A stretch of 25,916 nt of DNA from a virus: IMG/VR virus record IMGVR_UViG_3300036766_000091, positions 1 to 25,916 of that record; one strand, given 5' to 3'. Every line of letters begins with the position of its first letter. Position 1 is the first letter of the stretch. The position numbers were made by a program, and so were the translations under genes. The notes beneath the pieces were generated by a model. It saw nothing but the letters and a program-made list of their open reading frames with translations. It was not told the origin of the DNA and made no database searches. Of the stretch, positions 6,766 to 14,005 are shown piece after piece.

Positions 6766-7068
6766 ATGTCGCGCAAGATTGCCGTTCAAGGCGAGACCGT
6801 GCACCTGAAGAAATCCATCGCTAAGCTACTAGTGCGCCGGCTGCTCGCTCGCTGGGTAGTGGTGAATCGGAGTATCCAGCGGGTGCCGATCAGTGAACTC
6901 CCGCCCGGAGTCTTCGCCCGACTGCCCCGCTGTGTAAGCCAGGCGAAGCCCTACATCCCAGACAAACTTCCACCTTACGAACTCCCAGGGCTGAAGTTCG
7001 AGCTTCCCGGAGGCATCCCGTCCCAGGTGAGGTTCCTGACCGTGGCTGCTCGGTCGCTAGTCCCATGA
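6766..7068 (+). CDS. Hypothetical protein upstream of terminase
   Basis: 100 residues from ATG 6766, preceded by CGGAGG about 12 bases upstream. A longer in-frame reading from TTG 6634 is rejected: its extra 44 residues are Ser/Pro/Thr-rich and lack a ribosome site. The protein is basic and beta/helix mixed (KIAVQGETVHLKKSIAKLL; RRLLARWVVVNRS) with a Pro-rich second half (DKLPPYELPGLKFELPGG). Not recognised. It is coupled to the small terminase candidate by ATGA (7065-7068), so it probably belongs to the packaging transcript. Confidence 0.6.
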   Translation: MSRKIAVQGETVHLKKSIAKLLVRRLLARWVVVNRSIQRVPISELPPGVFARLPRCVSQAKPYIPDKLPPYELPGLKFELPGGIPSQVRFLTVAARSLVP

Positions 7069-7520
7069 GAACCGCCGAGACGATTGAGCGGGAAAAGGCT
7101 GACAGGGAAGCGCCTGACAGCAGTGGCCAAACAGTCAAGCACCCAAAGACAAAGCACTTAGCCCCGTACCAGTGGAAGCCCGGGCAGAGCGGAAACCCCG
7201 GCGGGCGCAAGGTAGACCTCGCCAAGCAGATTGCCAGGGCCGTCTTCGAGCAGAATGAGGATGCAGCCATCTCCGCCTTTGCCAAGATTCTCCGCAAGGG
7301 CAACGCCTATGCCTTCAAGGAGTTAGCCGACCGCGCTTACGGAAAGGTGACAGACAAGCTAGAAGTGACGGAGAAACCCCCAACCGACGATGCCGACCTC
7401 ACAAGCAGAATCGCGCAGCTTGAGCGAGATCTTGGCCTTGCGCGAGAGATTGACGAAGCTGGAAGAGCTGGCCTCGTTGCGGCAGGAACTGGCTCGCCGC
7501 CAAGCTCGCACGAAGATTAA
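7065..7520 (+). CDS. Small terminase subunit candidate (DUF5681 domain)
   Basis: 151 residues. The DUF5681 hallmark is at about residues 34-50 (PYQWKPGQSGNPGGRKV). After it come a helix (LAKQIARAVFEQNEDAAISAF), FKELADRAYGKV, and a C-terminal coiled-coil-like part (LTSRIAQLERDLGLAREID). DUF5681 proteins are regularly found directly upstream of phage large terminases and are treated as the DNA-recognising small subunit, though direct proof is thin. Here the gene overlaps TerL by 131 bases, an unusually long overlap that supports tight co-expression. The start overlaps the preceding stop by ATGA. Confidence 0.75.
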   Translation: MRTAETIEREKADREAPDSSGQTVKHPKTKHLAPYQWKPGQSGNPGGRKVDLAKQIARAVFEQNEDAAISAFAKILRKGNAYAFKELADRAYGKVTDKLEVTEKPPTDDADLTSRIAQLERDLGLAREIDEAGRAGLVAAGTGSPPSSHED

Positions 7521-8883
7521 TAGCTACTTCCCCGACACCGGCCCCTTGCGCCGGGAGTTGTATCCCAAGCATTGCGAGTTTTTTGAGGCCGGCATAGACC
7601 GCCGAGAACGGCTGCTACTAGCGGCCAACCGCATCGGCAAGACCGAGGGCGTGGGCGGATACGAACTGACGCTTCACCTTACCGGGCGCTACCCCGCCTG
7701 GTGGAAGGGCCGAAGATTCAGCAGGCCGGGAGCATTCTGGGCTGCTGGCGACAACAGTAAGACGGTCCGCGAGATTCTTCAGCAGAAACTCTTGGGGCCC
7801 ATCGGGGACTGGGGAACTGGCCTAATCCCTGGGGATGCGATTGTTCGCACCACGCGGGCGATGGGCATGGCGGATACGCTGGACTCGGTATTCGTTAAGC
7901 ACGCCTCAGGTGGTACAAGCCGCCTAGTATTCAAGAGTTACGAACAAGGCCGGGAGAGCTTTCAGGGCACAGAGCAGGATGGCATCTGGCTGGATGAAGA
8001 GCCTCCGTTGGACGTGTACACGGAATGCCTGCTTCGCACCATGACCAACAACGGCATGGTGATGTGTACGTTCACTCCGTTGATGGGCCTGAGCGATGTG
8101 GTAATGCTGTTCCTGCCCGGCGGGAAGCTAGGGGAGCAGCCGGCAGAGGGTCGCTACGTGGTGATGGCGACGTGGGACGATGCGCCCCATCTGGACGAAG
8201 CGGCGAAGAAGGAATTGTGGGCCGCAATCCCGCCCTTTCAGCGAGACGCTCGATCTAAGGGCATTCCGCAGCTGGGTTCTGGTGCCATCTATCCGGTGCC
8301 GGAGAGCGAGATTGTCACGCCTGACATCCCCATCCCCAAGGAGTGGCCGAGGGCCTTCGGACTGGATACGGACATGGGTTCCGGGTTCACTGCGGCCATC
8401 TGGCTGGCGCTGAACCGCGAAACTCAGACTTTGTACCTCTACGACTGTTACAAGCGCAGTCGGTCAGAGCTGGCCGTCCATATTGAGGCGGTAAAGCAGC
8501 GTGGCGCATGGATTCCAGGCGTCGGCGACGCTGCGGCTCTGATCGTGACCGCACACGACGCCGAACAGCTAATCGGTCTGTACCGCAGGGCGGGATTGAA
8601 CATCAACCTGCCCGATAAGAGCGTGGAGGCTGGGATTCAGAAGGTATGGGAACTGCTCTCTCAGGGACGACTGAGGGTATTCCAGTCCTGCCAGTCTTGG
8701 TTTGAGGAGTTCCGGCTGTACCGAAGGGACGAGAGGGGCAGGATTGTGAAGCAAAACGATCACTTGATGGACGCCACGCGCTATGCGGTTATGAGCGGAC
8801 TAGCGAAAGCAATCACCGAGCCGTTGCCCAAGACACGCGCCCGCGCCGTACCTGCGGGGGGGGCCGATGGATGGATGGCGTGA
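7390..8883 (+). CDS. terL: Terminase large subunit (TerL)
   Basis: 497 residues. The ATPase-nuclease motor pumps DNA into the prohead and cuts the concatemer. The N-terminal 45 residues are a charged helix, then FPDTGPLRRELYPKH, typical of this TerL group. Walker A is AANRIGKTE (residues 78-86), Walker B is GIWLDEE (D202, E203), and the coupling motif is TFTP (227-230). The nuclease domain shows FGLDTDMG (D326), AHD (D390) and the final acidic motif NDHLMDATRY (D457, D461). All expected residues are present. The start at 7390 lies well inside the small-subunit gene; related TerLs carry a similar leader helix, which supports it. It is followed directly by a small gene and the portal. Confidence 0.95.
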   Translation: MPTSQAESRSLSEILALRERLTKLEELASLRQELARRQARTKINSYFPDTGPLRRELYPKHCEFFEAGIDRRERLLLAANRIGKTEGVGGYELTLHLTGRYPAWWKGRRFSRPGAFWAAGDNSKTVREILQQKLLGPIGDWGTGLIPGDAIVRTTRAMGMADTLDSVFVKHASGGTSRLVFKSYEQGRESFQGTEQDGIWLDEEPPLDVYTECLLRTMTNNGMVMCTFTPLMGLSDVVMLFLPGGKLGEQPAEGRYVVMATWDDAPHLDEAAKKELWAAIPPFQRDARSKGIPQLGSGAIYPVPESEIVTPDIPIPKEWPRAFGLDTDMGSGFTAAIWLALNRETQTLYLYDCYKRSRSELAVHIEAVKQRGAWIPGVGDAAALIVTAHDAEQLIGLYRRAGLNINLPDKSVEAGIQKVWELLSQGRLRVFQSCQSWFEEFRLYRRDERGRIVKQNDHLMDATRYAVMSGLAKAITEPLPKTRARAVPAGGADGWMA

Positions 8884-9155
8884 AGAAGGTCCTCATCACC
8901 CCGGAGCAAACGAAGCAGTACATCACGGCGCGGGTATCAGCGCAACTGCATAAGGAGTACCCCATGCTGCCTCCGGGGAAAGTGGCCAGGCTTGCCTATT
9001 CGCTGTCGCGCAAGGCCCTGAAGTCCATCCCTGGCGGGAGGATTTTCCTAGCATTGAAGCCGGCGAACCGCTGGGAGAGGCTGAAAGAGGGTTCCTTCCC
9101 GACGTGGCTGAAGCGTTTCTTTCCTGTTAGGTACGAGGAGGCGGATGCCGAGTAA
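8871..9155 (+). CDS. Hypothetical protein between TerL and portal
   Basis: 94 residues. ATG 8871 and GTG 8880 (GTGA overlap with the TerL stop) are both possible starts; the difference is three residues. It is basic: KKVLITPEQTKQYITARVSA, YPMLPPGKVARLAYSLSRKA, then RIFLALKPANRWERLKEG. There is no membrane segment and no Cys. Family not recognised. The position suggests a small head-assembly or packaging accessory. It overlaps the portal gene by 11 bases. Confidence 0.65.
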   Translation: MDGVKKVLITPEQTKQYITARVSAQLHKEYPMLPPGKVARLAYSLSRKALKSIPGGRIFLALKPANRWERLKEGSFPTWLKRFFPVRYEEADAE

Positions 9156-11256
9156 GGCCGACGAGACGCTATTAGAGACGGCGCGCAAGCGCTTTCAGCT
9201 CTGTGTGGATGCGGAACGCAAGATCCGCGAGTCTGCCTTGGCGGACCTAGAGTTCCGGGCCGGCGACCAGTGGGAACCATCAATCCGGGCGCAGCGGGAG
9301 GCGAAGTTCCGGCCCTGCCTGACCCTGAACGTCCTGCCAGCCCGCGAGAAGCAGATTCTGAACGACCTGCGGCAGAACCGACCGGCGATCAAAGTCCATC
9401 CCGTTGATGACAAAGGGGACCAAGAAACTGCCGAAGTATTTCAGGGCCTCATCCGGCATATCGAATACGACTCGAATGCCGACGTAGCTTACGACACGGC
9501 GGTGGCCTCTGCGGTGCGGGGCGGCTTTGGATACTACCGGATCGTAACTGAGTACGAGAACCCGTTCAGCCCAAACCAAGTGCTGAAGGTCAAGCGAGTG
9601 CGGAACCCGTTCACGGTGTACGTTGACCCCAACTGCCAGGAGCCGGACTACTCGGATGCCAAGTTCTACTTCGTATTCGAGGATCTGACTAAAGACGAAT
9701 ACAGAAGCCAGTATCCCGACAGTGATTTGGCGGGGATTGATGATTGGACTTCGATAGGGGACACCCCGCCGGACTGGTTAGCCAAGGACTCGGTGCGGAT
9801 AGCCGAATACTGGTACATCGAGGAAACGCCGGAAACACTGGTGACGCTGCGGGATGGCTCCTCCGCCATCAAGAGTTCATTGCCGGAGGGCTTTAGCGAA
9901 ACAGAAATCGTTGCCCAGCGCGAAACGCGAGTTCCGGTCGTAAGGTTCTGCAAGCACAACGCCCAAGAAGTTCTGGAGCGGGTTGAATGGCGGGGCCGGT
10001 GGATTCCCATCATCCCGGTATTGGGAGATGAACTGGACGTTGATGGCGAGCGCAGCCTAGAAGGGCTGGTGCGGCACGTCAAAGATGCGGTCAAGATGGG
10101 CAACATGATGGCGAGTGCCCAGGTGGAGACCATCGGCATGGTGCCACGGTCCCCCTGGCTGGTAGCGGAGGGTCAGATTGCTGGTTATGAGGATTTGTGG
10201 AACCAGGCCAACCGCGAAAATCTAGCCTACCTGCCGTACAAGCCTACCGACCTGATGGGTCAGCCAGTGCAGCCACCACAACGCCTAATCTCCGAGCCGG
10301 CGGTGCAGGCCATCACCCAAGCCCGCCTCCAGTTCAACGACGATTTAAAAGCTATTACGGGGATGTACGACGCGCAGCTAGGCCAGCGGTCGAACGAAAC
10401 CAGCGGTCGCGGCATCCTAGCGCGGCAGCAGCAAGGGCAGCTTGGGAACTTTCACTATTCCGACAACCTGACCCGCGCCCAGCGGCACGAAGGCCGCATC
10501 TTGGTGGACCTAATCCCTAAGATTTACGACACCCCGCGGGTGCTGCGGATTATCGGCGAGGACGGGGAACAGAAAACCACGCTAGTCAACGGACATATGT
10601 TGGGTCAGGACGATCCGAGGCTTCAGGGTGTGAAGAACATCTACGACCTGAGCGCCGGAACCTACGACGTTACGGTTGCTTCCGGCCCGAGTTTCCAGAC
10701 CCGCCGCCTCGAGGCGGTGGCGTCACAGCTTGAGGTCATCCGGTCAGTGCCTCAACTCTTTCCTTTGGTGGGAGACCTCATCGCCAAGAACATGGACTGG
10801 CCTGGAGCGGATGAGTGGGCGAAGCGGCTCAAGAAGTCCCTGCCTCCTGGGCTTGCCGACGAAGAGCAGCAGCCCATATCCCCGCAGGCACAAGCGATGA
10901 TGCAACAGCAGGCCCAGATGGTCGAGCAGTTGACGGCACATCTGAACGCGGCCAATCAGAAGCTAGAGGCTAAGGTGCCGGAGCTCGAGAGCCGGGAACG
11001 CATTGAGATGAGGAAACTCGAAGTACAGGTCCTCGTTGCCGAGATTGAAGCCAAGGCCCAAGAATCCCTCATCCGCATGAAGATGGAAAATCAGGTGTGG
11101 TCGGAACTACACGGCGCCGCGAGCGACCATTTGATGCAGGCAACCGACCAGCGCCACGAAGATATGCAGCGTCAGGCCGCACAGGAAGCGGCCGCGCAGC
11201 AGGCGCAACCGCCCGCAGAAGGCAACGGGCAGCAACCACCCATCCCACAAGTTTAG
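9145..11256 (+). CDS. Portal protein (P22 gp1-like)
   Basis: 703 residues, close to the 725 of P22 gp1. It forms the dodecameric ring at the unique vertex through which DNA enters and leaves. Features of the P22-like portal family: an N-terminal helix with RKRFQLCVDAERKIRESALA, DLEFRAGDQW, CLTLNVLPAREKQILNDLRQ, NRPAIKVHP, AVASAVRGGFGYYRI, and RNPFTVYVDPNCQEPDYSDA. In the centre are NDDLKAITGMYDAQLGQRSN and SGRGILARQQQG. The C-terminal 120 residues are Gln/Ala/Met-rich coiled coil, corresponding to the barrel. GGAGG upstream supports ATG 9145. Confidence 0.93.
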   Translation: MPSKADETLLETARKRFQLCVDAERKIRESALADLEFRAGDQWEPSIRAQREAKFRPCLTLNVLPAREKQILNDLRQNRPAIKVHPVDDKGDQETAEVFQGLIRHIEYDSNADVAYDTAVASAVRGGFGYYRIVTEYENPFSPNQVLKVKRVRNPFTVYVDPNCQEPDYSDAKFYFVFEDLTKDEYRSQYPDSDLAGIDDWTSIGDTPPDWLAKDSVRIAEYWYIEETPETLVTLRDGSSAIKSSLPEGFSETEIVAQRETRVPVVRFCKHNAQEVLERVEWRGRWIPIIPVLGDELDVDGERSLEGLVRHVKDAVKMGNMMASAQVETIGMVPRSPWLVAEGQIAGYEDLWNQANRENLAYLPYKPTDLMGQPVQPPQRLISEPAVQAITQARLQFNDDLKAITGMYDAQLGQRSNETSGRGILARQQQGQLGNFHYSDNLTRAQRHEGRILVDLIPKIYDTPRVLRIIGEDGEQKTTLVNGHMLGQDDPRLQGVKNIYDLSAGTYDVTVASGPSFQTRRLEAVASQLEVIRSVPQLFPLVGDLIAKNMDWPGADEWAKRLKKSLPPGLADEEQQPISPQAQAMMQQQAQMVEQLTAHLNAANQKLEAKVPELESRERIEMRKLEVQVLVAEIEAKAQESLIRMKMENQVWSELHGAASDHLMQATDQRHEDMQRQAAQEAAAQQAQPPAEGNGQQPPIPQV

Positions 11257-11275
11257 GAGGCGGTTCATCGCCTTC
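11256..11275 (+). promoter_or_regulatory. Hairpin after portal gene
   Basis: GGAGGCG (11256-11262) can pair with CGCCTTC (11269-11275) with one G-U pair and a six-base loop. It starts on the last base of the portal stop codon and sits in a 72-base gap before the scaffold gene. No U-tract follows, so it is more likely an mRNA-processing, stability or attenuation element than a full terminator. Weaker than the hairpins at 13438, 13705 and 13968. Confidence 0.35.
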
Positions 11276-11328
11276 GGAGCCCTAGCGGCGGGGCAATACA
11301 CCGCGCTGTTCATCCATCGGAGTCCACG

Positions 11329-12201
11329 ATGCCCACAGAAGACCAAACAGTTCAGGAATCTGCCGCGACCGAGTCCCCAGCCGGCCAAGAGGCTGTTGCG
11401 GAGACCCCGGAGCAAACCCCCGCTGTATCGGCACCAGCGGATGAAGGCGAACAGGAAGAGAAACCCAAGCCCAAGGGCGGCTTTCAGCGCCGCATCGACC
11501 GGCTGACGCGGGAACGCGAGGACGCAGCTCGGCAAGCGGACTTCTGGCGCGGCAAGGCGCTGGAAGCGAAGCCTGCCGAGGCACCACGCGAGGAACCGAC
11601 AGACGACCCCAAGCCCAAGTTCTCGGACTTCGGCGAGTGGGAGACGTTCTTCGACTCACGTGATGCCTGGAGTGAGCGTCAGGCTAAGCGGATTGCCAAG
11701 GCGGAAGCCGGGGCGGTACGCGAGGCCATGATTCAGGAAGAAGCCCAGCGGCAGCAGGAAGCAGATCAGCGCACCGTCGCCCAGCAATGGACGAAGCGCG
11801 AGGCAGAGTCGTCCCAGCGGTTCCCGGACTTCATAGAGAAGGCCGAGGACTGCCGGGAAGCCTTGGAGGTGGTTAGGACGGAACCGGGAGTACCGGTGCT
11901 GGCCGAAGCCATCCTCCGCAGCGACCCCACGGGAGAGTTCGAGTATTACCTGGGCTCCCACCCGGAAGAGGTCGAGCGCATCGCCAGGCTGCGGCCGGTA
12001 GAAGCTGGCATCGCCATTGGCAAGGTTTTCTCCACGTTCGCAACCCAAGAATCTGCGGGGCGCAGCGCCCCGCCCGTGAGCAAAGCGCCGCCGCCACCGA
12101 AACCAGTGGGCAAGTCCTCACCAACGGCAACCGGGTTGAGTGATGACCTGTCGCCGGAGGAGTGGAAGAAGCGGTTCTTTGCAAAACTCGAAAGGAAATA
12201 G
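11329..12201 (+). CDS. Scaffolding protein (P22 gp8-like position)
   Basis: 290 residues, highly charged and predicted almost entirely helical or disordered, as expected of a P22-type scaffold (gp8, 303 residues). The N-terminus is acidic and Pro/Glu-rich (residues 1-50). It is followed by GFQRRIDRLTREREDAARQA, a helix also seen at this place in many podovirus scaffolds, and FWRGKALEAK. The centre has long Gln/Glu helices (AMIQEEAQRQQEADQ) and the C-terminus ends LSPEEWKKRFFAKLERK, a basic helix of the kind that binds coat protein. It lies directly between portal and coat. No protease was seen, fitting a recycled rather than cleaved scaffold. Confidence 0.85.
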   Translation: MPTEDQTVQESAATESPAGQEAVAETPEQTPAVSAPADEGEQEEKPKPKGGFQRRIDRLTREREDAARQADFWRGKALEAKPAEAPREEPTDDPKPKFSDFGEWETFFDSRDAWSERQAKRIAKAEAGAVREAMIQEEAQRQQEADQRTVAQQWTKREAESSQRFPDFIEKAEDCREALEVVRTEPGVPVLAEAILRSDPTGEFEYYLGSHPEEVERIARLRPVEAGIAIGKVFSTFATQESAGRSAPPVSKAPPPPKPVGKSSPTATGLSDDLSPEEWKKRFFAKLERK

Positions 12202-12204
12202 CAC

Positions 12205-13416
12205 ATGGCAAGCACTTACTTGACCCCTACGGCAGTGACCCGCGCCATCGCGGCGATCCTGCACCAAAGGGGAAGGTTCCTCCAGCGAATCAACAAGCAG
12301 TATGACCCACAGTATTCGCAAGAGGGTCAGCGGCACGGCGGCGGGTCCATCAAGATCCGAATGCCCAACCAGTACACCGTTCGCACCGGCACGGTGATGG
12401 ACGTGCAAGACACCACGGAAGCCAGCGAGACGATGACCATTGGCACGATGAAGGGCGTGGACCTGAACTTCTCGGACACGGACTTGGCATTGTCCATTGA
12501 GGACTTCACCAAGCGCTTCATCAATCCGGCAGTCGCGGCCTTGGTTTCCAACATCGAGGCGGACATCATCGTTGGCGCGTGCAATGGAGTGGCCAACATG
12601 GTGGACAACGACGGGGCTGCATTCAGCTTCCTGAACATCATGCAGGCCCGGCAGAAACTCATCGAGGGCTTAGTGCCCGACGACGAGGACGAGTTGAGCC
12701 TATTCCTGACTCCTTCGCACAACACGAAGTACGTGGATGCGGTGAAGGGCTTGTTCGCCCCGGCAGGGCGGATTGGCCAGCAGTATCAGGAAGGCATGGT
12801 TGGACCGGTTGCGGGAGTGGGCTGGGTCGGCACCAGCACGCACCTGACGGACCTGACCACGGGGACAGGCAGCAAGGGCGACACGTTGTACAACGTGAAC
12901 CCCGGAAGCCAGGTCGGTGCGGCCATCACGGTCGATACCGGAACCATCACCATGAAGAAGGGCGAGGTTGTGACCCTTGCGGGCTGCAACGCAGTACACC
13001 CAGAAACCAAGGTGGACCTGGGCTACCTCAAGCAGTTTGTTTTGACGGCAGACCACGGGGCATCGTTCACCACGCTGAACATCTCACCATCCATTGTGGT
13101 GACGGGCGGCGGGCAGAACGTGACCGCATCCCCCACCAACGGCGGTGCGGTTAGCAAAATCGGGGCAGGAAACGGGGAGCTGCTGAATCGCACCCTGTAC
13201 TTCCACCGCGATTTCTGCGCGGTCGCGTTCGCTGACCTGGAAAACCCCAAGAAGTACGGAGCCTGGGGCGATGTTCAGGTACTGGATGGCGTCTCGGTTC
13301 GCCTGTGGCGGCAGGGTGACATCACGAACGGGGCATTTCCGACCCGCCTGGATGTCCTCTACGGCTACAAAGTAATCCGGCCACAACTGGCCTGCCGCAT
13401 TCACGCGGACGGCTAA
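12205..13416 (+). CDS. Major capsid protein (P22 coat gp5-like)
   Basis: 403 residues (P22 gp5 is 430). It forms the icosahedral shell by the HK97 fold. The start (STYLTPTAVTRAIAAILHQ) and the segments FLQRINKQYDPQY, GGSIKIRMPNQYTVRTG, DFTKRFINPAVAALVSNIEAD and FCAVAFADLENP are those of the P22 coat family. The region at about residues 220-320 (MKKGEVVTLAGCNAV, then a Thr/Gly-rich stretch) is the insertion-domain-like part. The start is preceded by AAAGGAAA. It is followed by a strong hairpin and two small capsid-associated genes. Expression is probably high. Confidence 0.95.
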   Translation: MASTYLTPTAVTRAIAAILHQRGRFLQRINKQYDPQYSQEGQRHGGGSIKIRMPNQYTVRTGTVMDVQDTTEASETMTIGTMKGVDLNFSDTDLALSIEDFTKRFINPAVAALVSNIEADIIVGACNGVANMVDNDGAAFSFLNIMQARQKLIEGLVPDDEDELSLFLTPSHNTKYVDAVKGLFAPAGRIGQQYQEGMVGPVAGVGWVGTSTHLTDLTTGTGSKGDTLYNVNPGSQVGAAITVDTGTITMKKGEVVTLAGCNAVHPETKVDLGYLKQFVLTADHGASFTTLNISPSIVVTGGGQNVTASPTNGGAVSKIGAGNGELLNRTLYFHRDFCAVAFADLENPKKYGAWGDVQVLDGVSVRLWRQGDITNGAFPTRLDVLYGYKVIRPQLACRIHADG

Positions 13417-13437
13417 TCATCAGGGTGATTCCAATCT

Positions 13438-13458
13438 GGGCCGCTCTTAGGGCGGCCC
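13438..13458 (+). promoter_or_regulatory. Strong GC hairpin after coat gene
   Basis: GGGCCGC (13438-13444) pairs perfectly with GCGGCCC (13452-13458) around a seven-base loop. A smaller stem AATCA/TGATT (13415-13419, 13426-13430) lies just upstream, directly on the coat stop. There is no run of T after it. It probably protects the coat mRNA end or reduces read-through. Confidence 0.6.
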
Positions 13459-13483
13459 TGGATTTCCCGAAAGGAGAAACGCA

Positions 13484-13687
13484 ATGGCAATCGGAGAATA
13501 TCTCGGGAACGGAAACCCGGATGGCAGTTCGTTCGGGTCCGCCATCACCGAGAAGATCAGTTTCTACGGCATCACGCCCGTCGTGCAGGCGCAAATCGCT
13601 GCCGCCGGCACGGACGCCGCGACCACGCAGACGTTGGCAAACGACCTGCGGACAAAGCTCATCGCCCTGGGACTTGTGAAAGCCTGA
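13484..13687 (+). CDS. Small capsid-associated (decoration/head-fibre-like) protein, copy 1
   Basis: 67 residues, ATG 13484 with AAAGGAGAAA upstream. The N-terminal 25 residues are Gly/Asn-rich. The C-terminal part reads KISFYGITPVVQAQ, IAAAGTDAATTQTL and ANDLRTKLIALGL. I know this K-I-x-F-[FY]-G-x-x-P-V-x-Q plus 'xxLxALGLV' pattern from short proteins encoded next to phage coat genes, often labelled head-fibre or decoration proteins. The helix at the end could trimerise. The nearly identical second copy follows at 13761. Placement straight after the coat gene fits a high-copy capsid protein. Function is inferred, not shown. Confidence 0.75.
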   Translation: MAIGEYLGNGNPDGSSFGSAITEKISFYGITPVVQAQIAAAGTDAATTQTLANDLRTKLIALGLVKA

Positions 13688-13704
13688 TCCCAGCTAAACC
13701 GGAT

Positions 13705-13732
13705 GGGGCTGGGCGTTCAGGCGTCCGGCCCC
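13705..13732 (+). promoter_or_regulatory. Strong GC hairpin between the two paralogues
   Basis: An 11-pair stem (13705-13715 with 13722-13732), including two G-U pairs, and a six-base loop. It fills most of the gap between copy 1 and copy 2. No T-run follows. It resembles the elements after the coat gene and after copy 2 in position and GC content, though not in sequence. Confidence 0.6.
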
Positions 13733-13760
13733 GCCCGAATCCAAAACAAGGAGATTCACC

Positions 13761-13961
13761 ATGCCGCTGAGAGAAGGCGCGTTAGACCGCGATGCCATTG
13801 CAAGCCTAGTGGGCTTGAAGGCCGCGGACAAGATCAGTTTCTACGGAGTAGCCGCCGTATCCCAGGCCAGCATCGCCGCAGCCGGAACCGATGCCGCAAC
13901 GACTCAGACCTTGGCGAACGATTTACGCACCAAACTCATCGCCCTCGGACTGGTAGTTTAG
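13761..13961 (+). CDS. Small capsid-associated (decoration/head-fibre-like) protein, copy 2
   Basis: 66 residues, ATG 13761 with AAGGAG at about 13748-13753. It shares with copy 1 the KISFYG motif and an uninterrupted identical run of 28 residues to near the C-terminus, while the first 25 residues (MPLREGALDRDAIASLVGLK) are different. The gene therefore has a variable head and a conserved C-terminal module. The conserved part is coded with different synonymous codons at 18 of 28 positions, so this is not a recent tandem duplication. It probably sits on the capsid like copy 1, perhaps as a hetero-oligomer. A hairpin separates it from the glycosyltransferase gene. Confidence 0.75.
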   Translation: MPLREGALDRDAIASLVGLKAADKISFYGVAAVSQASIAAAGTDAATTQTLANDLRTKLIALGLVV

Positions 13962-13967
13962 CTCATG

Positions 13968-13989
13968 CGGGGCGGCGAAGGTCGCCCCG
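13968..13989 (+). promoter_or_regulatory. Strong GC hairpin after paralogue copy 2
   Basis: CGGGGCG (13968-13974) pairs perfectly with CGCCCCG (13983-13989) with an eight-base loop. It lies between copy 2 and the glycosyltransferase gene, ending 16 bases before that gene's ATG. It may cover or replace a ribosome-binding site, since no clear Shine-Dalgarno precedes that ATG, and so could hold down expression of the enzyme. Confidence 0.55.
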
Positions 13990-14005
13990 TGTGGTTTGCG
14001 CCAGC

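Noticed and set aside
13703-14005. 101-codon N-terminal extension of the glycosyltransferase gene
   Set aside because: It crosses the whole second capsid paralogue in another frame, has low-quality composition, and glycosyltransferase motifs begin right at the ATG at 14006.
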